A stretch of DNA of 64,000 nt from Flavobacteriales bacterium ALC-1 (GCA_000171875.1 ABHI01000003.1:124001-188000); one strand, 5' to 3'. Positions 56,024 through 64,000 are shown, counted from the stretch's first letter. Notes: generated by a model from the letters alone, not told the origin. Program-made: numbers and translations.

Positions 56024-56863
56024 TTATTCATGTAACACTAAGAAAGGAGTTTGTGTATGATATGTTATTTTCTCTACTTTAGAATGGAATAATATACTCT
56101 GAAAGTAATTTAAATTTTTGGCAACCATTACGATCATGTCTATATCTCTACTCTCTACAAAACATTGTATGGCATCCTCAACTTTTCCATTAGTAAGAAA
56201 ATGAAAACTAGGTTTAAAATCTTCGAAATAATCTTTTAGTATATCTTTATTTGTAAGTTGTTCGACATTGAGTTTAGTGTCTTTTTTAAGCGTATGAATA
56301 ATCCGCAAATTTGCCTTGAAAGTGTTTAGGATATCTGTAAAAGGCTGGAGAATATTTATATCGTAGGATAAGGCATAGTCCGTTGGAAATGCTATTTCGT
56401 TTAAAGCTGAATATTCCGCATTTTCCGGAACGGCTAAAGTGGTACATTTTACTTTTGTTATAACATCTGCTGTATTACTCCCGACTATATACTTTTTGAG
56501 ACCTGTGGCACCTTTTGTACCCATAACGATCATGCTAATATTTTTATTCTGTACATGTTTTCTTATAGATTCTAGGAAAAAATTGTAATCACTTAAAGTG
56601 TAAAACTTATGATTTTCATTATGACTGAGATTAAGACTAACTCTTTTTAATAATTCTCTTAACCTTTTCTTGGCAGGCTTAGTGTAAATATCTTCTATAG
56701 CATCTATAGATGGTACATAACTACTATCTCCTGGTGCAATGTTTTCAAATTTATTAATGTGTAGTAAGTAAAAATCACATTTGGTAGCGCTAAACAATTC
56801 GAGCGCATACTTAATAGCGTTCCATGAGTTCTCAGAAAAATCTGTGGGTAATAAAATGTTCAT
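56024..56863 (-). CDS. Universal stress protein, two-domain (Usp 6)
   Basis: A 279-residue paralogue starting NILLPTDFSENSWNAIKYAL, with the full ATP motif MGTKGATGLKKYIVGSNT. The C-terminal element is the most diverged of the set (MVAKNLNYFQSILF, lacking the His-Ser). It leads a two-gene operon with the small membrane protein and lies 89 bp after the response regulator gene; an imperfect FNR-like site is 60.5 bp upstream. Confidence 0.92.
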   Translation of the reverse strand: MNILLPTDFSENSWNAIKYALELFSATKCDFYLLHINKFENIAPGDSSYVPSIDAIEDIYTKPAKKRLRELLKRVSLNLSHNENHKFYTLSDYNFFLESIRKHVQNKNISMIVMGTKGATGLKKYIVGSNTADVITKVKCTTLAVPENAEYSALNEIAFPTDYALSYDINILQPFTDILNTFKANLRIIHTLKKDTKLNVEQLTNKDILKDYFEDFKPSFHFLTNGKVEDAIQCFVESRDIDMIVMVAKNLNYFQSILFHSKVEKITYHTQTPFLVLHE

Positions 56864-56917
56864 TATTTATGATTTCTTATCATAAACAAATCTAACTGTA
56901 GTAATATTAAAAAAAAA

Positions 56918-56929
56918 TGATATTCCTCA
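56918..56929. promoter_or_regulatory. Imperfect FNR-like palindrome upstream of Usp 6
   Basis: TGATattcCTCA, one mismatch to TGAT-N4-ATCA, centred 60.5 bp before the ATG at 56863. The position agrees with the perfect sites of Usp 2 and Usp 5, which supports it despite the mismatch. Confidence 0.45.
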
Positions 56930-56952
56930 TGTTAATAAAGGTAAAGAATAAA

Positions 56953-58005
56953 TTAGTAGATGTCCTGTAGCTTTTGAAGGTTTATAACCTTAATGTTTCT
57001 TCCTTCCATTTCTATGAGGCCTTGTTTTTTAAAGTCGGACATGGTTCTAATTAAAGTTTCTGTAGCTATGCCAGCAACACTAGCCAAATCGCTACGGGAA
57101 ATTTTAATAGGATCTTCTGGTTTTGAATTTATCTTTTCTGCAAATCTCAAGATAGTAGAAGCTGTTTTCCTTTGTACAGAACTATATGCCATTTGTAAGA
57201 GTTGATCCTTAACACCTGTAATATCATTAGTAAGCAATTGAATAACCTCTAAGGCAACTCTATGATTATTATCTAGCACATTTTTTAACTCGGCTTTAGA
57301 GACTCCTACCATTTCAACATCTTCTAAAGCTGTTGCAGTCTCTCTATAAGCTATATTTTGAGTAAAAGATGTGTACCCAAAAAGATCATCTTCTTTATGC
57401 AAAGCTGTTGTTAATTCCTTCCCCTTTTCATCAAATTTATAGCATTTTACTACTCCTTTTAGTATTAAATATATGTAGTTAGAATTTTGACCTTCTTTAT
57501 AAACAACGGTATTCTTTTCATAATTAAAAATAGTACCGTTATCATCAAAAAAATTCTTAAGGTCGTTTAGCGTTCTTATTTCATTTCTATTATTTGTAGT
57601 TCCATTACTATAGTTTTCTCTTTCTTCTTTTAGAATTGCTGCTTTAGCAATACGACTTTCAATAGCACTAATAAGTTCATCTTCACTAAAAGGTTTAGTA
57701 ATATAATCATCTGCACCAAGATTCATACCTTTACGTACGTCTTGTCGTTCTGTTTTTGCAGATAAAAAGATAAAAGGAATATGCTTTGTGTTATCATTAC
57801 TAGATAATGCTTCAAGAACACCATAACCATCTAATTCTGGCATCATAATATCACTTATTATAATATCAGGCATAGTCTCTATTGCTTTGTCTACTCCTAA
57901 TTTTCCGTTAGCAGCTGTTACAACATCATAGTCAGATAGCTCTAATAATTCAGCTGTGTTTTCTCTTAAAATAGCATCGTCTTCTATTAATAGCACTTTT
58001 TTCAT
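56953..58005 (-). CDS. Response regulator fused to a CRP/FNR-family transcription factor
   Basis: A 350-residue hybrid. The receiver domain (1-122) has the acidic pair EDD, phospho-acceptor Asp52 in ISDIMMP and Lys104 in ITKPF. A cyclic-nucleotide-binding-like domain follows (about 150-265), then a CRP-type winged HTH (about 280-345). The recognition helix reads ATETLIRTMSDF; the E-T-x-x-R at 316-320 corresponds to FNR's VETISR, whose Glu and Arg read the TGA of TTGAT. FNR's four Fe-S cysteines are absent, so input must come by phosphorylation or by the effector domain. Its start overlaps the kinase stop by 4 bp (ATGA), so the two form a tight pair. TGAT-N4-ATCA sites nearby are its likely targets. 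Confidence 0.93.
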   Translation of the reverse strand: MKKVLLIEDDAILRENTAELLELSDYDVVTAANGKLGVDKAIETMPDIIISDIMMPELDGYGVLEALSSNDNTKHIPFIFLSAKTERQDVRKGMNLGADDYITKPFSEDELISAIESRIAKAAILKEERENYSNGTTNNRNEIRTLNDLKNFFDDNGTIFNYEKNTVVYKEGQNSNYIYLILKGVVKCYKFDEKGKELTTALHKEDDLFGYTSFTQNIAYRETATALEDVEMVGVSKAELKNVLDNNHRVALEVIQLLTNDITGVKDQLLQMAYSSVQRKTASTILRFAEKINSKPEDPIKISRSDLASVAGIATETLIRTMSDFKKQGLIEMEGRNIKVINLQKLQDIY

Positions 58006-59225
58006 TGTTCAGCTTTGTTTGGAAGTTCTATAGTAAAAATAGTTTGTTTTTGTGGTTCACTTTCAAAATAAATTTTTCCTTTTAAATTTTCTAAATGGTC
58101 TTTAACAATATTCAAGCCTATGCCTGTCCCTTGAGTTAGTAAAGCATTTTCAGCTCTAAAATAACGATTAAAAATGTTTTTTTGATCCTTTTTTGGGATA
58201 CCAATACCATTGTCTTTTACTCTAAATACCGTTGTTAATTTATCTTGTTCAATATCGATATCGATAATGGTATTTTCTGAAGAATATTTTATGGCATTAT
58301 GTACTAAATTTGATAATGCTAACTCTACAATTTTCTCATCTTGATGTAAAGACATATCATCAATATCCTTTGGGTAGTTAATTTGTTGCCCATCTTTTAA
58401 AAGCATATTAGCATTATAAATAACTTCGTTTACAACTTTACTTAATTTAAATGTCCTTGGTTTGTATTGTACTTTTCCTTTTTCTAATTTCTCAACAGAT
58501 AAGAAATCATTCAAAATATTATTTAAGTAATGTACTTTGTCAGAAATGGTTTTAATGTGCTTATCTCTTTTTCCTTGTTGTTCAGCTAATTTATATTTAC
58601 TTAAAAGCATGGTTGAGGTTAAAATGCCACTTAAAGGAGTCTTGAACTCGTGAGAGACCAAAGACAAAAACTTGGTTTTTAATTCGTTAAGCTCAATTTC
58701 CTTTTGCAAAGCGTCTTTAGCTTCTTCTTCTGCTTCAATACGCTTTTTATTTTCTTCCTCAAGTTTAATTATAGTTTCACCTAATTCCTTAGTTCTTTCT
58801 TTAACCTTTTCTTCTAAAGCAGAGTTTAGTTTTTGGATTCTTTGCTCTTGCTCTTTTCTTACAGAAATATCTATAACTAAAGCCATTACAAAATTCTTTC
58901 CGTAAACAGTAAATGGGTTTAAACCAGCTTCAACAGGAAAAGTACTACCATCTCTACGTGCACCATATATGTCACGGCCTTGTCCCATTTTGCGACGTTG
59001 CTTCTTTTTCATAAAACCATCAAAATGTGCACCATGACTAGCATGATAATTTTGAGGTATCAAAATAGTAAGTGGTTGGGTTATAAGTTCACCATTTTTA
59101 TAGCCAAACATTCTATTGGCAGAATCATTAGTTTCAACAATGTTTTGATGTTCATCAACCACAATAACACCTTCAGATACAGAGCCTAAAAGCAATTTAA
59201 AAATGTCTTGATCTTGTTGAAACAT
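58002..59225 (-). CDS. PAS-domain histidine kinase
   Basis: A 407-residue soluble kinase, no membrane helix. The PAS domain (about 5-125) has SEGVIVVDEHQNIVETNDSA, YGARRDGSTFPVEAGL and a His64 in YHASHGAHFDGF. This lines up with the haem-ligand region of FixL, although many haem-free PAS domains look alike here. A coiled coil (125-180) leads to the HisKA box with His192 in LVSHEFKTPLSG and the HATPase domain with NLVHNAIKYSS, DNGIGIPKKD and GTGIGLNIV. It probably phosphorylates the REC-CRP protein encoded by the overlapping next gene. A cytosolic PAS sensor fits a redox, oxygen or energy signal; which one is not shown. Confidence 0.92.
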   Translation of the reverse strand: MFQQDQDIFKLLLGSVSEGVIVVDEHQNIVETNDSANRMFGYKNGELITQPLTILIPQNYHASHGAHFDGFMKKKQRRKMGQGRDIYGARRDGSTFPVEAGLNPFTVYGKNFVMALVIDISVRKEQEQRIQKLNSALEEKVKERTKELGETIIKLEEENKKRIEAEEEAKDALQKEIELNELKTKFLSLVSHEFKTPLSGILTSTMLLSKYKLAEQQGKRDKHIKTISDKVHYLNNILNDFLSVEKLEKGKVQYKPRTFKLSKVVNEVIYNANMLLKDGQQINYPKDIDDMSLHQDEKIVELALSNLVHNAIKYSSENTIIDIDIEQDKLTTVFRVKDNGIGIPKKDQKNIFNRYFRAENALLTQGTGIGLNIVKDHLENLKGKIYFESEPQKQTIFTIELPNKAEQ

Positions 59226-59310
59226 AAGTTGGGTTATAAAAGAATTTAAAGATAATTAAAATCAAATGATCGCACATATGTGTATCGTACTTTTTTTGTA
59301 ATCTAAGAAC

Positions 59311-59322
59311 TGATTTATATCA
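59311..59322. promoter_or_regulatory. FNR-like palindrome between divergent kinase and TerB-like genes
   Basis: TGATttatATCA, perfect, centred 91.5 bp before the kinase ATG and 55.5 bp before the ATG at 59372. It may serve autoregulation of the kinase pair and activation of the rightward operon. Confidence 0.6.
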
Positions 59323-59371
59323 TAGATAGAAAAGTATAAAGCATATAGTTTTGTATATCAAACTATTTGTT

Positions 59372-59794
59372 ATGATAAAACATCAAAACACTAAAATTAA
59401 ATTTTACCAAAATTTGGGTAAGCTATTCTATGCTATAGCTGCATCAGATAGTGTAGTTAGAGAAGAAGAGTTTAACAAACTAAAAGAATTGATAAAAAAA
59501 GATTGGTTTCAAACGGATATTATAGATTCAGACTCTATGATAGAAGGTGAAAAAGCAATTTTGAATACTTTTAAATGGTTAAATGATGATAATGAATATG
59601 ATGCCGAAACCTGTTATAAAAGTTTTATTAGTTTTAAAAGCAATAATAAAAAATTATTTAACAGCAATGTTAATTCATTAATACTAAAAACAGTAGCTAA
59701 AATCGCAGCTAGTTTTTCTGGTCAGAATAAATCAGAACTTATTATGCTCGCAAAGCTTAATCTCGAATTTAAAAAGCATAACAATGAAAAGTAG
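59372..59794 (+). CDS. TerB-like protein
   Basis: The ATG at 59372 gives 140 aa (MIKHQNTKIKFYQNLGKLFY); an in-frame TTG 21 bases earlier is less likely. KLFYAIAASDSVVREEEFNK matches the TerB-type helical domain with its acidic residues (first named for tellurite resistance, found in many stress loci). The second half, with a repeat-like LILKTVAKIAASFSGQNKSE, completes the helical bundle. It overlaps the thioredoxin gene by 11 bp; the two and deoD form an operon. Confidence 0.8.
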   Translation: MIKHQNTKIKFYQNLGKLFYAIAASDSVVREEEFNKLKELIKKDWFQTDIIDSDSMIEGEKAILNTFKWLNDDNEYDAETCYKSFISFKSNNKKLFNSNVNSLILKTVAKIAASFSGQNKSELIMLAKLNLEFKKHNNEK

Positions 59795-60080
59795 TTTTAA
59801 CGCTATTATAGAATCAAAGACACCTGTTTTAGTAGATTTTTATGCTGATTGGTGTGGTCCATGTAAAATGCTTGCCCCAATTTTAAAACAAGTAAAGGGA
59901 GATCTTGGTGAAGGCGTTAAAATTATAAAAATTGATGTAGATAAAAATCAAGCATTAGCAGCAAAATACCAAGTAAGAGGCGTGCCTACTATGTTGCTGT
60001 TTAAAGATGGAAAGCAAGTTTGGCGACAATCCGGTGTACTTCAAAAAAATGAGATTATTACTATTATAAATTCAAAGTAA
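59784..60080 (+). CDS. Thioredoxin
   Basis: A 98-residue thioredoxin with the active site WCGPCK (Cys24, Cys27), preceding VLVDFYADWC and the cis-Pro loop RGVPTMLLFKDG. No signal peptide, so it is cytosolic. It reduces protein disulfides with NADPH via thioredoxin reductase. It overlaps the TerB-like gene and is followed after 9 bp by deoD. Its place in the stress region suggests an accessory thioredoxin made under the same conditions. Confidence 0.95.
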   Translation: MKSSFNAIIESKTPVLVDFYADWCGPCKMLAPILKQVKGDLGEGVKIIKIDVDKNQALAAKYQVRGVPTMLLFKDGKQVWRQSGVLQKNEIITIINSK

Positions 60081-60089
60081 AATAGAGTT

Positions 60090-60788
60090 ATGAGTACACA
60101 TATTGAAGCTAAAAAAGGAGAGATTGCAGAAACTGTTTTATTACCTGGAGATCCTATGCGCGCCAAATGGATTGCTGAAACGTTTTTAGACAATCCTAAA
60201 TGCTATAATGATGTGCGAGGTATGTTTGGGTATACAGGCTTTTATAAAGACAAACGTGTATCGGTACAGGGAACAGGTATGGGAATACCATCTGCGTTGA
60301 TTTACTACCATGAGCTTATTAATGATTATGGAGTAAAAAATTTGATTCGTGTAGGCTCAACAGGATCTTATCAAAAAGATGTGAAAATTCGTGATATTGT
60401 AATTGCAATGGCAGCATCCTCAACGTCTGGCATCAATAATTCTCGTTTTATAAATGCCGATTATTCACCAACTGCAAATTTTGAACTATTTATGAAAGCT
60501 GCTCTGTATGCAAAAGACAATAATATACCAATTAAAGCCGGAAATGTGTTGTCAGCCGACGAGTTTTATGAAGATGACTTTGATAGTTATAAAAAATGGG
60601 CTGAATTTGGTGTGCTCTGTGTAGAAATGGAGACAGCAGGGTTATATACCATTGCTGCTAAATTTAATGTTAGAGCACTTTCAATTTTAACGGTTTCAGA
60701 TTCTTTAGTGACTAAAGAATTTACATCTGCTGATGAACGTGAAAGCACATTTAGTACTATGATAGAAATTGCCTTAAATACACTTTAA
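60090..60788 (+). CDS. deoD: Purine nucleoside phosphorylase, DeoD type
   Basis: A 232-residue hexameric-type phosphorylase that splits purine (deoxy)nucleosides with phosphate. Seen are [13 protein letters not shown] (phosphate site), [32 protein letters not shown] (ribose and base contacts) and the catalytic Asp in TVSDSLV. Length is normal. As the last gene after thioredoxin it may salvage purines during growth arrest. Confidence 0.96.
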   Translation: MSTHIEAKKGEIAETVLLPGDPMRAKWIAETFLDNPKCYNDVRGMFGYTGFYKDKRVSVQGTGMGIPSALIYYHELINDYGVKNLIRVGSTGSYQKDVKIRDIVIAMAASSTSGINNSRFINADYSPTANFELFMKAALYAKDNNIPIKAGNVLSADEFYEDDFDSYKKWAEFGVLCVEMETAGLYTIAAKFNVRALSILTVSDSLVTKEFTSADERESTFSTMIEIALNTL

Positions 60789-60804
60789 TAATTATTGCTT
60801 TGTA

Positions 60805-60816
60805 TGATAGATATCA
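60805..60816. promoter_or_regulatory. FNR-like palindrome upstream of the WG-repeat/exporter operon
   Basis: TGATagatATCA, perfect, centred 64.5 bp before the ATG at 60875. The bases after it (ATCATTTTATA) match those after the Usp 2 site read towards that gene. Confidence 0.6.
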
Positions 60817-60874
60817 TTTTATAAACCTGCATTGAAGACTACTTTTGAAGTTAAATCCTAAATATGTGTCACTC

Positions 60875-61489
60875 ATGAAAAAAATTAAAAGCATACTCAT
60901 TATCGTCCTAATATTTCCAATTTTAGGTTTCTCACAAATTATTGAGGATCTCGATTTTATTTCACCTTTCCATGATGGCTTTGCAGCAATTAAAAAAGAT
61001 AATCAATGGGGCTTTATAAATAGTGAAGGAGCAATTGTTGTAGATTATAGAAATGATTTGGTTACTACAAAAATGAAGGATTATAACTATCCAGTTTTTA
61101 GTGAAGGGAGATGTTTAATTAAACAAGTAAGAGACGGTATCTCTTATTTTGGCTTTATAAATGCTACAGGGAAAACCAGTATTGAACCTCAATTTTTAAA
61201 TGCAAACAATTTTAAAGATAACAAAGCCATAGCATTAAAATTAGTTAAAGAAACGGTAAGTAGAAATACAGCCTTAGATAAAAACATAGTGTATTATAAA
61301 TATTTTGAAGTTACTATAGACACTAATGGGACTGTTATAGATTACCTGACTCAAAAAGGACAGAATATAGTTTTAGACAAAGATTACTTAAGAAAGCCAC
61401 CAAAGATTAATTCTAAACAAATTTCTAAAAACGTGTTTATCATTAAGAATAAGCATAATAAATGGAGAATATTTACCACTAAAGATTAA
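60875..61489 (+). CDS. WG-repeat secreted protein
   Basis: The ATG at 60875 gives 204 aa with a signal peptide (IFPILGFSQ); an in-frame TTG ten codons earlier is not needed. At least two WG-type repeats are present (DGFAAIKKDNQWGFINSEG and the diverged GISYFGFINATGK), each about 30-40 residues of beta structure. The C-terminal third is Lys-rich and ends in a WG-like KHNKWRIFTTKD. Function is unknown; such proteins are often at the cell surface. It is followed by the exporter genes after 20 bp. Confidence 0.82.
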   Translation: MKKIKSILIIVLIFPILGFSQIIEDLDFISPFHDGFAAIKKDNQWGFINSEGAIVVDYRNDLVTTKMKDYNYPVFSEGRCLIKQVRDGISYFGFINATGKTSIEPQFLNANNFKDNKAIALKLVKETVSRNTALDKNIVYYKYFEVTIDTNGTVIDYLTQKGQNIVLDKDYLRKPPKINSKQISKNVFIIKNKHNKWRIFTTKD

Positions 61490-61509
61490 CAACCTAATAG
61501 GTATTTAAT

Positions 61510-62592
61510 ATGAAAACATTGACTTACGTAAGTGTCTTGTTGACCTTATTGTCTTGTTCTGGTAATAAGGATAGGGTTTTACCTATAGAACGTGCATTAA
61601 CAGAATCGGTCTATTCTTCGGTGACTATACAGCCCGATAGTTTATATCAAGTATATTCTAGTGTATCAGGAATCTTAGAATACAATTTTGTTGAAGAAGG
61701 TGATTTAGTTTCAAAAGAAGAACAACTAGTACAAGTTATTAATAGCACACCCAAATTAAATACCCAAAATGCTAAGCTTGCTTTAGATTTAGCACAAGAG
61801 AACTATAATGGTAGAGCTACTGTTTTAAGCAGTATAGAAAATGAAATTGAGGCTTCAAAACTGAAATACAAAAATGATTCTATTAATTTTTTCAGGCAAA
61901 AGAATCTTTGGAATCAGAGTATTGGTTCTAAAGTACAGTACGACACAAAAAAACTTAATTATGAACTGTCTTCAAATCAATTAAGTCTTTTAAAAAATAA
62001 ACTTAACAGAGCAAAAAATGAATTGCGTACAGCAGTCAGGCAGGCACAAAATAATTACCAATCGGCATCAATAACTACCAAAGATTTTACAATTAACAGC
62101 AAAATTAATGGAAAAGTATATGCCTTATATAAGGAGCCTGGAGAAATTGTAACTAGTATGGAGCCATTGGCATCTGTAGGAAGTGCTAATAGGTTTATGG
62201 TAGAATTATTAGTAGATGAAGTTGATATTGTACAAATAGGAAATGAGCAAGAGGTTTTAATTCATCTAGATGCCTATGAAGGTGTCATTTTTAAAGCGAA
62301 AGTGTCTAAAATATATCCTAAGAAAGACGAACGCAACCAAACATTTAAAGTTGAAGCTGCTTTTATTGATCCACCAAAAATTTTATATCCAGGACTCTCT
62401 GGTGAAGCAAATATTATCATTGCTAAAAAGGATAGCGTATTAACCATACCTAAAGCATATTTAGTTGATAATAATAAGGTGAAAACTGATGAAGGATTAG
62501 TCACTATAAAAACAGGATTGCAAAATATGGATTACATAGAAATCCTATCTGGAATTAATAAAGAGACTTACATATATAAGCAAGATAAATGA
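61510..62592 (+). CDS. HlyD/MacA-type periplasmic adaptor lipoprotein
   Basis: A 360-residue adaptor with a lipoprotein signal (LLTLLSCSGNK, Cys16). The biotinyl-lipoyl half-motifs are YSSVSGILEYNFVEEGDLVS and INGKVYALYKEPGEIVTSME, on either side of a coiled-coil hairpin (about 90-195); a beta-barrel follows with YPGLSGEANIIIAKK. It connects an inner-membrane ABC transporter to an outer-membrane channel. It overlaps the permease gene by 4 bp. Confidence 0.9.
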   Translation: MKTLTYVSVLLTLLSCSGNKDRVLPIERALTESVYSSVTIQPDSLYQVYSSVSGILEYNFVEEGDLVSKEEQLVQVINSTPKLNTQNAKLALDLAQENYNGRATVLSSIENEIEASKLKYKNDSINFFRQKNLWNQSIGSKVQYDTKKLNYELSSNQLSLLKNKLNRAKNELRTAVRQAQNNYQSASITTKDFTINSKINGKVYALYKEPGEIVTSMEPLASVGSANRFMVELLVDEVDIVQIGNEQEVLIHLDAYEGVIFKAKVSKIYPKKDERNQTFKVEAAFIDPPKILYPGLSGEANIIIAKKDSVLTIPKAYLVDNNKVKTDEGLVTIKTGLQNMDYIEILSGINKETYIYKQDK

Positions 62593-63851
62593 CCAATTGG
62601 ACTGTCATATTAAGTATAGCAAAAACACACTTATTCACTAAAGTAAAGCAAACTTCAATAGCTGCTTTGGGTGTGACTTTTGGTATTGGCTCTTATATTA
62701 CCTTGGTATCTTTTATGACGGGTTTAAACACCATGTTAGATGATCTTATCTTAAATCAAACTCCACATGTTCATGTTTACAATGAAATTGAACCTTCAAA
62801 AAAACAGCCTGTGTCCTTGTATGATAATTTTAAAGAGAGCTTTAATATAGTACATTCTATTAAGCCAAAAATGAGTCAGAAAAAAATTCACAATGCATTA
62901 CCTATTATTAGTTATTTAGGAAATGATGAGAATGTACGTGGGGTATTGCCACAGGTGAAAACTCAAATTTTTTATATAGCTGGGTCTATAGAGCTAGGAG
63001 GAAATCTCACAGGTATTAATGCTATAGATGAAGCTAGGTTATTTAATATGGGAGATTATATTGTTGAAGGTTCTGCAGAAGCTCTACAAACAACAGATAA
63101 TGGTATTTTATTGGGAATTGGTATTGCGAAAAAAATGTCGTTAAAAGTTGGAGATAGAGTACAAGTAAGCCCAATTAATGGAGGTATTTTTCCTCTAAAA
63201 ATTGTTGGTTTTTATCAGAGTGGGATTGCAGATTTAGATGCCATTCAAAGCTTTACAAATATTAAGACGGTACAACGTATTTTAGGAAAAGCAAAAGATT
63301 ATATCACAGATATTAATGTGAAGCTATATGACATTGAAGAAGCCTTACCTCTATCAAAAAAAATTGAACAGCAATTCAAGTTAAAAGCTATTGATATTAA
63401 AACGGCAAATGCTCAATTTGAAACAGGTACTACCATACGAAATCTCATCACATATGCCGTATCTGTAACCCTTCTTATTGTTGCTGGCTTTGGTATTTAT
63501 AACATATTAAACATGTTGATCTATGAAAAGATGAATGATATTGCCATCTTAAAAGCCACAGGTTTCTCTGGTAAAGATGTTCAGCTTATCTTTATGAGTC
63601 AGGCTATGATTATTGGTTTTGTAGGCGGTGTTTTAGGTTTGCTTATAGGTTTTGGATTGGCGAGTATAATTGCGACTATTCCATTTCAAACTGAAGCATT
63701 ACCAACAATAGAAACCTATCCAATTAATTTAAACCCATTATTCTTTGTCATTGGTTTTTCTTTTGCAATGATTTCAACATTTTTTGCTGGTTATTTACCA
63801 TCCAAAAAAGCTAAGAAAATAGATCCTGTAAGAATTATAAGAGGCCAATAA
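62589..63851 (+). CDS. ABC transporter permease, LolC/FtsX type
   Basis: A 420-residue inner-membrane protein: N-terminal helix (about 22-45), a periplasmic MacB_PCD-like domain (about 50-275), and three helices (about 290-415) with the coupling motif [19 protein letters not shown] and the final [12 protein letters not shown]. The [13 protein letters not shown] pattern is closer to LolC/E-type permeases than to MacB. It forms an exporter with the adaptor before it and the ATPase after it. Confidence 0.92.
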   Translation: MTNWTVILSIAKTHLFTKVKQTSIAALGVTFGIGSYITLVSFMTGLNTMLDDLILNQTPHVHVYNEIEPSKKQPVSLYDNFKESFNIVHSIKPKMSQKKIHNALPIISYLGNDENVRGVLPQVKTQIFYIAGSIELGGNLTGINAIDEARLFNMGDYIVEGSAEALQTTDNGILLGIGIAKKMSLKVGDRVQVSPINGGIFPLKIVGFYQSGIADLDAIQSFTNIKTVQRILGKAKDYITDINVKLYDIEEALPLSKKIEQQFKLKAIDIKTANAQFETGTTIRNLITYAVSVTLLIVAGFGIYNILNMLIYEKMNDIAILKATGFSGKDVQLIFMSQAMIIGFVGGVLGLLIGFGLASIIATIPFQTEALPTIETYPINLNPLFFVIGFSFAMISTFFAGYLPSKKAKKIDPVRIIRGQ

Positions 63852-63852
63852 T

Positions 63853-64000
63853 ATGAGTGTTGTATTAGAAACAAAACATATTAATAAATACTTCAGAAAA
63901 CCTGTGTTGTTTCACGTGCTTAAAGATGTCAACTTTCAAATTAAAAAAGGAGAATTCGCATCAATAATGGGAAAATCTGGTTGTGGTAAATCGACGTTAC
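63853..64000 (+). CDS. ABC transporter ATP-binding protein (5' part only)
   Basis: The ATG at 63853 lies one base after the permease stop and the frame runs off the window after 49 codons. Visible are the typical start [13 protein letters not shown], the A-loop region and Walker [10 protein letters not shown]. It is the LolD/MacB-type ATPase expected for the adaptor-permease pair. Confidence 0.9.
   Translation, partial: MSVVLETKHINKYFRKPVLFHVLKDVNFQIKKGEFASIMGKSGCGKSTL

Noticed and set aside
58818..59045. FixL-type haem oxygen sensor
   Set aside because: A His lies at the expected place in the PAS domain, but the surrounding residues are also common in haem-free PAS domains, so oxygen sensing is left as a possibility only.

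Overview
The window is about 64 kb of A/T-rich chromosome from a member of the Flavobacteriaceae (Bacteroidota), most likely marine. The signs are type IX secretion C-terminal sorting tails, Bacteroidota-type lipoprotein signals (Cys followed by acidic residues), TAnnTTTG -7 promoter boxes, very weak Shine-Dalgarno signals, and Bacteroidota versions of CusA, GuaA, ribosomal proteins and TPR-HTH regulators. I cannot name the genus. No rRNA, tRNA, CRISPR array, transposase or phage gene was seen.

Region 1 (1-12.2 kb): a copper/silver-type RND exporter (cusA, and cusB cut by the window edge) lies next to a 1,844-residue secreted protein. Its N-terminal half keeps every copper-radical active-site residue of galactose oxidase. 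Convergent to it is a probable surface lipoprotein with an aerolysin-like C-terminal half. Region 2 (12.3-16.3 kb): two tandem membrane-anchored TPR-HTH regulators, bracketed by helically phased GTCCG direct repeats that look like operators. Region 3 (16.3-27.9 kb): guaA, a LysM/binding-protein fusion, small conserved genes, rdgB, and a sugar-related set (glycosidase, GHMP kinase, nucleotidyltransferase, GH109-like oxidoreductase). Region 4 (27.9-43 kb): core genes (hpf, rlmH, nadC, priA, rpsF-rpsR-rplI, hisS) with a LytTR regulator, GDPD and a MacB-like permease. hisS carries an unusual A/T-rich in-frame insertion of about 120 codons. Region 5 (43.5-46.9 kb): a large secreted beta-propeller amidohydrolase.

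Region 6 (47.1-60.8 kb) is the most interesting part. It holds six two-domain universal stress proteins, Hsp20, a beta-CASP metallo-beta-lactamase nuclease, an ATP-cone/Mrr-like nuclease, two small unknown proteins, a PAS histidine kinase, a response regulator fused to a CRP/FNR DNA-binding module, a TerB-like protein, thioredoxin and purine nucleoside phosphorylase. Perfect FNR-like palindromes (TGAT-N4-ATCA) lie upstream of two Usp operons, hsp20, the kinase/TerB divergent promoter, the WG-repeat gene at 60875 and, 20 kb away, the ribosome hibernation factor hpf. Most are centred about 55-74 bp before the start codon. I read this as a two-component, FNR-type dormancy or low-oxygen regulon whose content (Usp, alpha-crystallin, hibernation factor) resembles the mycobacterial DosR regulon but uses unrelated regulator families.

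Region 7 (60.9-64 kb): a WG-repeat protein followed by an HlyD adaptor, FtsX-type permease and ABC ATPase (cut by the window end), probably a MacAB/Lol-like exporter that may share the FNR-like promoter.
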